Source of the DNA: Streptomyces bottropensis ATCC 25435
GTDB taxonomy: Bacteria; Actinomycetota; Actinomycetes; Streptomycetales; Streptomycetaceae
DNA length: 64,000 nucleotides
Direction: 5' to 3'
NCBI RefSeq assembly: GCF_000383595.1
Contig: NZ_KB911581.1
Coordinates: forward strand, 5,353,519 to 5,417,518
Shown here: positions 9,458 through 18,108 of the stretch, piece after piece
How the letters are laid out: each line of letters begins with the position of its first letter
Position numbering within the stretch: the first letter of the stretch is position 1
Position numbers and translations under genes: made by a program
The notes under the pieces: model-generated
What the model was told of the DNA's origin: nothing
Seen by the model: only the letters and a program-made list of their open reading frames with translations
Database searches by the model: none

Positions 9458-9946
9458 TCAGTGGTGGTGGCCGCCTCCGCCGTGGTGGTGGCCCCAGGAG
9501 TCGCTGTCGATGTAGCGGCCACGGTCGTTGCGGAGGGTGGCGGTGTCGGAGCGGTTGTCCCAGATGTAGTGGCGGCTGTCCTGGTAGAGGTCGGTGTCGA
9601 TGTCGCGGCCGTGTCCGGTGTGGATGCGGACGGTGGTGCGGCCTTCCAGGCGGTAGTCCTCGAAGGTGTAGGTGTGGCCGTCCTCGTCCTGGAGGGTTCA
9701 GCCGTCGAGGTTGACGCTGCGGCGGGCGTTGTTGGTGATTTCCACCCACTCGCGGTTCAGGGAGCGGTGGGGGCGGTCGTCGTAGCCGGGGGAGTCGTAC
9801 TGGACGTCCGAGATCTTCCCCCTCGACCGCTCAGGGCGGGCGTGGTCGGCGGCCGATGCCGGCAGGGTGACCATGGAGACCACGGCGCCGGCGGCGAGCG
9901 CGGCGGCGACGAGACTGCGAGCGGTGACAGAAGCGGAAGCGGACAT
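9458..9946 (-). pseudogene. Secreted lamin-tail-domain protein with in-frame TGA
   Basis: A small exported protein of about 162 codons: signal peptide (MSASASVTARSLVAAALAAG), then the Streptomyces lamin tail domain (KISDVQYDSPG, REWVEITNNARRSVNLDG) and a His/Gly-rich tail (SWGHHHGGGG). In this family the motif continues NLDGWTLQDEDGHTYTF; here the Trp codon is TGA (9698-9700) and everything after it stays in the same frame to the TGA at 9458. It is thus either a one-base nonsense mutant, a read-through gene or a base-call error, exactly as in the adjacent gpsA. Confidence 0.8.
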
Positions 9947-9958
9947 GAGACCCCTCAA

Positions 9959-10581
9959 GGTGCGGACACCTTCCCCCGCAAGCCATTACAGGCGCCGGGG
10001 ATCTGGTGTGGTGGGCGTCGGCGGCCGACTGACCGCACACACACTTTGTCAACGTCACGGATTATTCGCGGGGACAACGTGGCCTCTGTTACCTATTGCC
10101 CATATTTCCATGACTTTTGGATGTAGCGCCCACTTATGTCACATGGGTGGTCGCGTTGACGCGCCGACAGGCGGGGGAGACCTTGCAGGGGTTGGGGCAC
10201 GGCGTCTCTCCGCCACGATGCACCACTCTGCGGGGGTTCAGGCCGTCACCCGAAAGTGAGTAACAACAGGCTGCTTCCGAGCACTCGATTTCTGTCTGTA
10301 GATCCCGAATGCCGAGGTCGCGCTCCCACTCGATCATGGTCGTACAGCTCACTCCGGCACGGAGCGCATGCTCCTTTCCGAGCTGATCGGATGGCAGAGC
10401 AGTTTCCTCACCCGGTAGGACCGCCGCGCCATCGGGCCGTCGACTTCGGCACAGCCCGGGCCGGCAGCATGGATCCTCGCCCACGGCGGTGGCCGGACGA
10501 CGGCGTGGTCGTTTCCTCCGCCCGCGATGCCTCGTTGGAGCCCTGAACGCCGATTCACGGGAAGGGGAGGGGTTGTGCGGG
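9959..10581. other. Intergenic stretch with AT-richer island
   Basis: Upstream of the lamin-tail gene the leftward strand has TTGACA at about 10041-10046, a possible -35 box, inside an AT-richer stretch (about 10040-10140). The rest (10150-10580) shows scraps of frame without recognisable products. Confidence 0.3.
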
Positions 10582-11091
10582 GTGGGGAGCAGGTTTTTGC
10601 TGCGCTGGGGGCGCTGGATGAGGGAGGACCGGGCGGAGCTGTCGGCGTGGGAGGGCACCGTGGTGCTGTGGGCGGCCCGCCTGTCCCCGGCCGGACACGA
10701 CCTTCTGCTCTACGCCAGCTCCCGCCCCCGCCCCCACAACGCCGGCGAAGTACCGGATGCGGGACGGCGGCTGGTGAAGTTGTTGCCCTCGCAGATGGCG
10801 GCGCTGCGTCTGTTCCTGGGGCTGGCCGGCCAGCTGCGGGTGCCGGTGTCGGCAGGGCCGGCGGAGCAGGCGCGTACGGCCCGCTGCGATCACGGCGCAC
10901 GGCGGTGGCTGCTGTACCTGACATCGGAGCAGATGGAGTCGGTGGCGTACGGGTTCTGGCTGCACCGGATGACCGGATCAGCGATAGAAGCCAACCACTT
11001 CACCCGCGACTACGGCATCACCCACCACCCCGCTCCACGCCCGGCCTCTCCCGCCTCTGCACGGCGGACCAGCCCCTGTGAACAGCCGTAA
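10582..11091 (+). CDS. Hypothetical protein
   Basis: An unrecognised cytoplasmic protein. I place the start at the GTG at 10582 behind GGGGAGGGG; the ATG at 10618 is the alternative. The C-terminal half has a well-formed region (LYLTSEQMESVAYGFWLHRMTGSAIEAN) with the codon bias of a real gene. There are no membrane segments and no known motif. Its neighbours are decayed genes, so it may itself be partial. Confidence 0.5.
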   Translation: MGSRFLLRWGRWMREDRAELSAWEGTVVLWAARLSPAGHDLLLYASSRPRPHNAGEVPDAGRRLVKLLPSQMAALRLFLGLAGQLRVPVSAGPAEQARTARCDHGARRWLLYLTSEQMESVAYGFWLHRMTGSAIEANHFTRDYGITHHPAPRPASPASARRTSPCEQP

Positions 11092-11491
11092 GCGGCATCA
11101 TGGCCTCCGGATCCGTCTTGGCCTCCGCCGCGCTGCGGACCGCACGGGAGAGACTGGTCCCAGGGCGCCCGTGCGCCCGCTGCCAGCCCCCGGGTAGCCA
11201 GGGGTTCCGGCGAGCCAGCACAACCCGCGGCAGTGTTCCGCAGGGCTCGGGATAGCGCTGCTGGCTTCCTTCAGATGCCCTTGAAGCCGGGGCCCAGCCC
11301 ACGCCGCCGCGGGCGCCGTACGGTACGCGGCCCAGCGGCTGAAGAAGCCCGGCAGCGCCGACAACAACGCCGCCGCCAGCACCGTCAGAGCATCATCGTC
11401 GACCACCGGGGTACTCGCGCCTGCGGACGAGGCCGGCCCGGGCGGAGGGGACCCGCCCGGGACTGCGCAGGCGACAGAGGAGAAGAGCGGC
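11092..11491. other. Intergenic stretch, nothing recognised
   Basis: No supported gene. It should include the promoter and ribosome site (AGAGGAGAAG at about 11475-11484) of the oxidoreductase that follows. Confidence 0.4.
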
Positions 11492-12457
11492 ATGGTGCGG
11501 ATCGGGTACACGATGATGACCGAGCAGGCCGGACCGCGGGAGCTGGTCGGGCATGTGGTCGGCGCCGAGCGCGCCGGCTTCGACTTCTCCGTCACGTCCG
11601 ACCACTACTTCCCCTGGCTGACGTCCCAGGGACACGCCCCGTACGCGTGGAGCGTGCTCGGCGCCGCCGCGCAGGCCACCGAACGCATTCCCCTGATGAC
11701 ATACGTGACGTGCCCGACGACCCGCTACCACCCGGCGGTCGTCGCCCAGAAGGCCGCAACCCTGCAACTCCTCTCCCAGGGGCGGTTTCGCCTGGGTCTC
11801 GGCTCCGGGGAGAACCTCAACGAGCATGTGGTGGGGGGTGGTTGGCCCGCCGCACACGTCCGGCTCGAGATGCTGGAGGAGGCCGTGGAGATCATCCGCT
11901 CGCTCTTCGCGGGGGAGAACGTCAACCACCACGGCGACCACTTCGACGTCGAGAATGCCAGGTTGTGGGATCTGCCCGACACGGCGCCGCCGATCGGTGT
12001 CGCCGTCTCGGGTGATCGTTCGTGCGCACTCGCCGGCCGTCTGGCCGACTTGCTGATCGCCACCGAACCCAGGCCGGAACTGACCTCCGCGTTCGATCGG
12101 CACGGCGGCGCGGGCAAGCCCAAGGTCGGCCAGCTGCCGATCTGTTATGACACCGACCGCGACGCCGCGATCGCCCGCGCCCACGACCAGTTCCGCTGGT
12201 TCGGCGGCGGCTGGACGGTCAACTCCGAACTGCCCGGACCCGTCTCCTTCGAGGGTGCCACCCAGTTCGTACGGGCCGAGGACGTCGCCGAGTCTATTCC
12301 CTGCGGCGACGACGTGGACGCGGTGGTCGAGGCCGTACGCCCTTATGCCGACGCGGGGTTCACCGAGGTGGCACTCGTCCAGATCGGCGGCGACCACCAG
12401 GAGCCGTACCTGGAATGGGCCGAGCAGAAGCTGCTGCCCGCCCTGCGTGAACTGTGA
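11492..12457 (+). CDS. LLM-class F420-dependent oxidoreductase (TIGR03557 type)
   Basis: A 321-residue flavin-fold TIM-barrel enzyme of the luciferase-like family that uses coenzyme F420 for hydride transfer. The start MVRIGYTMMTEQAGP, the DHYFPW segment near residue 31, RFRLGLGSGENLNEHV around 92-107 and the C-terminal FTEVALVQIGGD are hallmarks of the subgroup related to F420-dependent glucose-6-phosphate dehydrogenase. The substrate is not known. It is followed after seven bases by a broken HAD phosphatase gene, probably once co-transcribed. Confidence 0.88.
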   Translation: MVRIGYTMMTEQAGPRELVGHVVGAERAGFDFSVTSDHYFPWLTSQGHAPYAWSVLGAAAQATERIPLMTYVTCPTTRYHPAVVAQKAATLQLLSQGRFRLGLGSGENLNEHVVGGGWPAAHVRLEMLEEAVEIIRSLFAGENVNHHGDHFDVENARLWDLPDTAPPIGVAVSGDRSCALAGRLADLLIATEPRPELTSAFDRHGGAGKPKVGQLPICYDTDRDAAIARAHDQFRWFGGGWTVNSELPGPVSFEGATQFVRAEDVAESIPCGDDVDAVVEAVRPYADAGFTEVALVQIGGDHQEPYLEWAEQKLLPALREL

Positions 12458-12464
12458 GCGGGCG

Positions 12465-12708
12465 ATGGCCACGAAACGCGCCGCGATCTTCGATGTCGAC
12501 GGAACGCTCGTCGACACCAGTCACCTGCACCTCGTGACCTGGTGGGAGGCGTTCGGACAGGCCGGTCACCGCGTTCCCCGGCGGGAGATCCACCGGGCCG
12601 TGGGCCTTCGGCAGCGGTGACCTGATCGAGCATCTGCTCGGCGAGGACCACCTTCCCGAGGACGTCGAGCAGCTCGTCGCGGCCCGCCACGCCCTCGTCT
12701 GGCGACCT
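12465..12708 (+). pseudogene. HAD-superfamily phosphatase, 5' fragment with frameshift
   Basis: The N-terminal HAD motif I is intact (AAIFDVDGTLVDT), followed by TWWEAFGQAGH. At about 12603-12608 the frame slips; the expected GSGDLIEHLLGEDHLPEDVEQLVAARHALV continues one frame over to about 12700, then similarity stops because the remainder is deleted. Motifs II-IV are missing, so it cannot be active. The break joins it to a scrap of a DNA ligase gene on the other strand. Confidence 0.75.
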
Positions 12709-12714
12709 CGGCGA

Positions 12715-12920
12715 GCGGCGCGGACGGGTCCGGTGCCCAGCGGGAGAGGTCGGGTCGCGCACGGTGCCGACGTGCGGGATGGCGCCATCGGCCGGAGGCG
12801 TCGCGGGTGACGTCGACGCCGACTTCCACCACCAGTTCGGGTTCCACCAGTGTGACGTTCAGCTTGTGCTGGCTGCCCCACGCGGCGGAGAACGACCAGC
12901 CTGTGTGGATGTGTGGGGAC
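12715..12920 (-). pseudogene. ATP-dependent DNA ligase, C-terminal scrap
   Basis: On the minus strand this reads TGWSFSAAWGSQHKLNV, LVEPELVVEVGVDVTRDASG, then RWRHPARRHRARPDLS, the conserved end of the OB-fold domain of small Streptomyces ATP-dependent DNA ligases. It is cut on both sides. A related scrap lies at 32076-32435. Confidence 0.6.
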
Positions 12921-14600
12921 CGTCTACGGGGTGGCCTCGGGGATCCTGCACGGCCGCGCGGCGCACCCCGCCGAGGCCGCCGTCCTGTACGCGGACATCC
13001 TCGGCGCCGCCCGCGAGTTGCTGGTGCCGCTGGCGCACAGGGCGGCCCGCGTCCCGGAGCTGGTCGCCCTCCAACACCCCGGCGCCGCCGAGGCGAAGGA
13101 ACTCGCCGGCTGGGCCGGACCCGCGCGCCGAGGCCTACTTCTTCCGCTCCGGCCCCGCCACCCGGTGGCTGGGCGTTCTGCAGGAGCACGTGCCGCACCT
13201 GCTGATGCCGGACGGGGCAGCCGGCGGACGGTGGCCGGCCGCGCCTGGCTGAACGCACCGGCCGACAAGGCCGCCCCCGGCGCCTGGCGGTCCCAGCAGA
13301 TTGCCGCCTCCGGCCGGTCCGCCCTGGACGCGCTGCTGGGCCTGGCCGTACGCCACTGGGACGCCGTTGCGCCTGGCGGCGCGGTGGGCCCGCGCGGTCC
13401 CGCGCGCCGAGGGGACGGGGCAGTGGATCGGTGCGGTGGAGGGGCTGCTGACCGGAGCGGTCGAGGACGAGCACGTCGGCCACCTGGGCCTTGGTGCGGT
13501 CGCCGCGCGGGTGAGGGCCCGGATGGGGGCCGCCGGTCTCCTCGACGGCGCCGCCGAGGACGTCGCTTGCGCCGCGGACGCGGATGAGGTGGCGGGCGGG
13601 GACTGGGTGGCGGCCGAGGAGGAGATGCGCGAACGGGCAGCGCTGCAGGTCGCGTCCCGGCTGCCCGACCACGACGTCGCGATGCTGGTGCGGGAGCTGG
13701 CGTGCACCGCCTACCCGGTCGGCCGCCGCGGCCCGGCACACCGCAACGTCGGCGCCGTCCGTGCGGTCCTGGCCAAACTGCTCGCCCACGACGTCGAGCT
13801 GACTCCCGACCAGGCCCGGCCGGCCGTCTTCCACGCCGACCTGGACCAGGTGCGCGTCGGTGACAGCGCGGCGCTCGGCGGGGGCCGCGGCTGGCGCGCG
13901 CCGTGCTGGACGTGGCCGCGGCGGACGCGGACGCCGGCCTGGCCCAGCGCACCCGCCACTTCCGGCGGGTGGCGTCCTGGACGGGCCCGAGTGGTGGCAG
14001 GAGGCGATCGCACTCGTCGCAGGCCCTGGCCGCCGATGCCGCCCTCCTCGGCGAACCCGCCGCCTGATGGGCCGAGTTGGCGGTCGGCACCGGCGAGGGA
14101 GTTGCCGCCATCTCCCGCTTGCCGGAGGCGATCGCTGCCCGCACCCCGCGCTCCGGCGTCGACGGCCCGCTCCCGCCGACCGCGCAGGCGCGGGTGGAGG
14201 CGGCTGCGGGCCTGTGGTGGGCCGCGCTCGGCGCCCCGGCCCGCCGGCGGGAGCGCTCGCCGGCGCGGGCACCTTCGCGGACGCGGCCATAGGGGAGATG
14301 GAGTGGCTCGAGCTGATGCGGGCGAGCGCCGAGCACTCCCCGGCCCTGACCGACGCCGATCTCCTCGCCGAACGCGCTGCCGCCCACCCCGACCGTGCCG
14401 ACGCCCTGCTCCTGGCTCCGCGGCACTGGTCACCCAGGCACCCGGGACATGGCGGGAGGCGGCCGTACGACGCAACGCCCGCGCCCTGCTGGACGCCGCA
14501 TCGGCTCTGCCCAGGACGAACGCCCCTGCGGGGTGCAGGAGCTCAGGACGGCGCTGGTCAACGCCGGCGACGTCGACGCCGCCGCCCGCAGGTGAGCCAC
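12920..14600 (+). pseudogene. Large hypothetical protein gene, decayed
   Basis: Three frames in turn carry well-formed, Ala/Leu/Arg-rich helical protein: about 12922-13370 (VYGVASGILHGRAAHPAEAA ... QQIAASGRSALDALLGLAV), about 13380-13890 (GAVEGLLTGAVEDEHVGHLG ... DQARPAVFHADLDQVRVGD), and further segments to about 14590 (EWLELMRASAEHSP, RNARALLDAASALP). This looks like one long cytoplasmic gene, perhaps over 1,000 codons originally, with several frameshifts and internal deletions. I recall similar large uncharacterised Streptomyces proteins but cannot assign a function. Confidence 0.55.
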
Positions 14601-14734
14601 CCGGCCCCGCGCCCGGCGCTTCACTGCACCGCCGGCCGCAGCCGTTCACGAGTCCGAAGGAAGCCACCATGCTGGGAATCCGCGTCCAAATCAAAGGGCC
14701 CGCCCGACGTTGCGCAGGATGGTCCAACTCGCGG

Positions 14735-15259
14735 TCAGCACCGCCAGCTTGAAAAGGGAACATAGTCAGGATTGTCGACGACGCGGCTGGTGGGCATTCC
14801 CCAGGACCACCATACGGCGCGCCTGATCCGGGACGGCGGCATGTCGTGCAGGAATATAACTTCGCGTTCGTTGCGGAAGAGATATCCGTAGCCCAAGGCC
14901 CGGTTTACGTCGATTCCTGTTCCGGGCCGGTCTACTTCGTACACCCAGGTGCTGCCTCGCGCGGTCTGGGGGAACATGGCCGCCTGGTTCTCCTTTTTGG
15001 AATACCCGACCCAAGGAGAACGCGTATTACGCAACCCGTACGACTTGAGGTCTACGTTCGCGCAGATGCAGGGAACGTGGAATCCCTCCGCGAAGACGGC
15101 TGGAGGTTTCCTGCCGTCACCCCGGAAGACCCGAGTGGGTGCGACGACGGATCTGGCCGGTACGACGAGGTGGGTGCCTGCGGCAGTGGGGAGGGACATG
15201 CTTGTGCGCGGTGCGTACACCTGGGGTGCTCCTGGACTCGCGCCGTGCCGGGCTGGCAC
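14735..15259 (-). CDS. Scabin/pierisin-like ADP-ribosyltransferase
   Basis: A 174-residue protein with the mono-ADP-ribosyltransferase layout of the pierisin/scabin group: the NAD-binding Arg in VFRGDGRKP (R46) followed by VFAEGF, a strand WVYEVDRPGTGIDVNRALG (about 105-123), and the catalytic turn FRNEREVIFLHDMPPSRI with an ExE pair (E131, E133) where scabin has QxE. The usual STS strand is replaced by VGYSKKEN (about 84-91). Such enzymes modify DNA guanine, nucleotides or protein. No clear signal peptide is seen in this frame; starts at 15259 or 15199 are possible. It is divergent from the NACHT gene, about 165 bases away. Confidence 0.7.
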   Translation of the reverse strand: MPARHGASPGAPQVYAPRTSMSLPTAAGTHLVVPARSVVAPTRVFRGDGRKPPAVFAEGFHVPCICANVDLKSYGLRNTRSPWVGYSKKENQAAMFPQTARGSTWVYEVDRPGTGIDVNRALGYGYLFRNEREVIFLHDMPPSRIRRAVWWSWGMPTSRVVDNPDYVPFSSWRC

Positions 15260-15423
15260 AGCTGAGGAGCCGAGGAGGCAGGTCGGGCGGCGGTCGATGC
15301 GGTGTACGACTGTGCTGTTGACGGGTACGTAGCTGGTCGGGGACGCCAGGCGAGTGGTTCGTCGGCGGTTCGCTCCGAACTCCGGAAACGGTGGAGGGCG
15401 GGGCCTTCAGGGGAGGCGCGAGG

Positions 15424-18108
15424 ATGACTGACGGACTCTCCGGCGAGGAGCACGCCGGACTCTCGGACAAGGAACGCAACTTCTTCGCGGCGCTGACTGA
15501 ACTGCGCCGTCTGGCCGGAAATCCAAGGGCTGCGAGCCTGATACAGCTGAGCCTTTCTCCGACGGGCGGCACACTCCTCAACAAGGCTTCTTTGAGCGAC
15601 TGGTTCGGCAGTAAAACCGTGCCGGGCGACTCGGAATCGTTCCGCTGGCTGATCGACTACTTACTTGAACGAGCTGCAAAGAAAAACGTGAAAGGCCTCA
15701 AGGGGCGCAGGCACTTCGAGTTTCTGCGCGCAGAGGCGGCCGAAGCGAAATCTCTGCGAATGGGCAGCGGAAAGGCCGCTGGTAAACTCGAGATGTATCT
15801 CCGGGCGGTAAGCGAAGTCGCTTTTCAGCACCCCAACCCCGGGACCAGGAGATGGACCACACCGAGCCTCACTGACGTCTACCAACCGCAGATCGTCATC
15901 AAGGCGTCTCCTGGCGGAGCGGGGGCTACCAAGGGGTTCTCGGCGCCCGCGGACGGTTCTCCGTGGGACCCCGTCGATGTACTGCACGGCGGGAGCTGTG
16001 TCCTCGTAGCGGGGCCCGGCGGCGGAAAGTCGAGCCTACTGCGTCAGGTGTTGAGGGCCGGCCTGAAAGAGGAAGCCGGGCACGGGTCCCCGGTCCCTGT
16101 GCTGCTGCCCGCGTGGGCGTTGACCGGTTCCCGGTCGCTGTGGCATTCGGTTGCCCAGTACGTCGTTGAGGAATTGGGGCCACTTGCCGGTGCTCATGAA
16201 CTCTTCGGCGGTCGGCCCAGACCCCACGCGCGATGGCTCCTGCTGGTCGACGGTCTGGATGAGATTATCGATCCAGGCCAGCGCAAGCGGGTCCTGGAAA
16301 TCCTCAAGGGCCCGCTGCAAGGCACGGATCCGGTCTGTGTTGCCGTGGTGGCGAGCCGCCCTCTTCCCGAGGACGAATTCAAGGTCCTGCAGGACGGTGT
16401 GCCGCGGTTCGAACTGCAGCCGTTCGACAGGAAGAGCTTCAACGCCTTCACGCACGCGTGGTTCTCGGCCCAGGGCGCGGCCGACCCCGCAGGCAGGTCG
16501 GCGAGCCTGGCTCGCTCGGTATCCCGATCGGGGCACGCGACACTGGCCCATACCCCGCTGATGGCAGCCATGCTCTGCTATTTGTTCGAGCCGCATGATC
16601 AGGCGGAGGAGCCCGTCGGTGGACGCAGCGACCTGTATGGGCGGTTCACCGACCTACTCTGGGAGCGCCAGTTCCACTCGGGACTGCGGCAACGGATCGA
16701 AGCAGCATTGAACCCCTACGGAGATAACCTCTCCGAGCATGTGGTGGAAGAGACTCAGAAAATCGTTGAAATGCTCGCATCGAACGCTGTTTCCACCGAC
16801 TCCGAGCCTCTCACCATGGAATTGGGGCAATGCCCGCCCGCAGTGCCGAAAACGGTGTGGCGCGTAGTGGTGCGGGACTCATTGCGGAGCACCGGGCTTC
16901 TTGTCGAAAGAGCTGGCAAATGGGAGTTCATTCACCACACGCTGGCTGAGTTCCTCACTGTCCGGAGTCTCGCACGCGACCCCGCCGTTCTGCGAAAGCA
17001 AGCCCTTGCCATTATCTACGCCAGCCCGCGGGTCGGCCTCGGGAGACTATTCGGTCCTCCTTTCCCCTGGCATGCTCCGGCGTCGGGCGACTCGTATGCA
17101 GGGTTCGTCCTGGACCGAGCACAGGAATCGGGGTTGGAACTCGATCGTGCCTTCCGCCGACTGACTGCGCGCGGAGGAACCAGAGCGCGTTCGTTCATCG
17201 TAAGGCAGCACATATTGGGCACTCATGTCCCGTCTCAGTTGGTGGATGCCTCCATAGAGAAACTGACGGATACAGCGTTCTGGGACGGGGCGCAGGGCGA
17301 GGACCGCATTGATGCTTTGGACGTACTCCTCACGTTGGAGGATCCCCGTGCCGAGCTGGCCCTGGCCGAGGTGGCGGCTCATCCCCACCGGCTCCACGTC
17401 TACATAGATGTTGACCCTCCCATCGACACCGGTGCCGGTCCGGTGCATGAAGGGGCGAGATCCAAGGCGATTAAAGAGATGATGGAACGAAAAGCGCTGG
17501 TGACCGCCCTTTCGAGGATCGCCCACAACCCAGATATGCCGGACAAGGCGCGGGTGTACGCGGCATGGACGATGGTGATCAAGGGATGGGACGAGGACGA
17601 ACAACGCGGAATTGACGCCCTGGAAGCTCTCACCCGCAGCGGCCTAGACGCGCCAGCCCACCGTCTCGCCGTGCTGAACCTGGCGGCCCTGAGGCGCCGC
17701 AACACCGGGATCATCGGCGCAGTCACGGGGCCCCCCACCTCTCCCGACACCGTGCTGCTCGGCCGCTTCGACGCATCGGGACGCTTCCGCTGGGTCGGCC
17801 GCATCAGTCCTGTGGAGGAAGCAGCCGGAAGGGAGCTAGGTGCGCTACTCGCCCCCGCGAACACTGGTCATCCATGGGACCGGAAGTCGTTTCGATCAGG
17901 CTGGAAGAGGCAGCCTCTCCTTGGCGTCGCGCGGGTCGAGCTGGCTGTCGTCGTCGAAGTAGACTCCGCCCCCACCTACGGCCGCTGGTCCAATCCGGTT
18001 GGCCTACTACGCGTCCGCCACGATCTCACGCCCTCGGACGTTCCCTCTACGGACGAGACACCCTCCCTGATCGGCCTGGAAGGGGACCCTGCGCATCCCG
18101 CGCCATAG
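15424..18108 (+). CDS. NACHT-domain NTPase with N-terminal HTH-like region
   Basis: A large (894-residue) STAND-type NTPase. Residues 1-90 form a truncated helix-turn-helix-like region often fused to Streptomyces NTPases (LSDWFGSKTVPGDSESFRWL). The NACHT core follows: Walker A GPGGGKSS (K202), Walker B LLLVDGLDEI (D276 and the small-residue/acidic pattern typical of NACHT), then VVASRPLPEDEF and the winged-helix part. The C-terminal half is helical and may sense a ligand. Start chosen at ATG 15424 behind GGGGAGG. NACHT proteins act in bacterial antiphage defence or regulation; the divergent ADP-ribosyltransferase makes a conflict role plausible but unproven. Confidence 0.85.
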   Translation: MTDGLSGEEHAGLSDKERNFFAALTELRRLAGNPRAASLIQLSLSPTGGTLLNKASLSDWFGSKTVPGDSESFRWLIDYLLERAAKKNVKGLKGRRHFEFLRAEAAEAKSLRMGSGKAAGKLEMYLRAVSEVAFQHPNPGTRRWTTPSLTDVYQPQIVIKASPGGAGATKGFSAPADGSPWDPVDVLHGGSCVLVAGPGGGKSSLLRQVLRAGLKEEAGHGSPVPVLLPAWALTGSRSLWHSVAQYVVEELGPLAGAHELFGGRPRPHARWLLLVDGLDEIIDPGQRKRVLEILKGPLQGTDPVCVAVVASRPLPEDEFKVLQDGVPRFELQPFDRKSFNAFTHAWFSAQGAADPAGRSASLARSVSRSGHATLAHTPLMAAMLCYLFEPHDQAEEPVGGRSDLYGRFTDLLWERQFHSGLRQRIEAALNPYGDNLSEHVVEETQKIVEMLASNAVSTDSEPLTMELGQCPPAVPKTVWRVVVRDSLRSTGLLVERAGKWEFIHHTLAEFLTVRSLARDPAVLRKQALAIIYASPRVGLGRLFGPPFPWHAPASGDSYAGFVLDRAQESGLELDRAFRRLTARGGTRARSFIVRQHILGTHVPSQLVDASIEKLTDTAFWDGAQGEDRIDALDVLLTLEDPRAELALAEVAAHPHRLHVYIDVDPPIDTGAGPVHEGARSKAIKEMMERKALVTALSRIAHNPDMPDKARVYAAWTMVIKGWDEDEQRGIDALEALTRSGLDAPAHRLAVLNLAALRRRNTGIIGAVTGPPTSPDTVLLGRFDASGRFRWVGRISPVEEAAGRELGALLAPANTGHPWDRKSFRSGWKRQPLLGVARVELAVVVEVDSAPTYGRWSNPVGLLRVRHDLTPSDVPSTDETPSLIGLEGDPAHPAP

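Noticed and set aside
12566..14426. Long minus-strand frames of 500-574 codons
   Set aside because: Ser/Arg/Pro-rich shadows of the decayed plus-strand gene; only the 12715-12920 part (ligase end) has a recognisable pattern.
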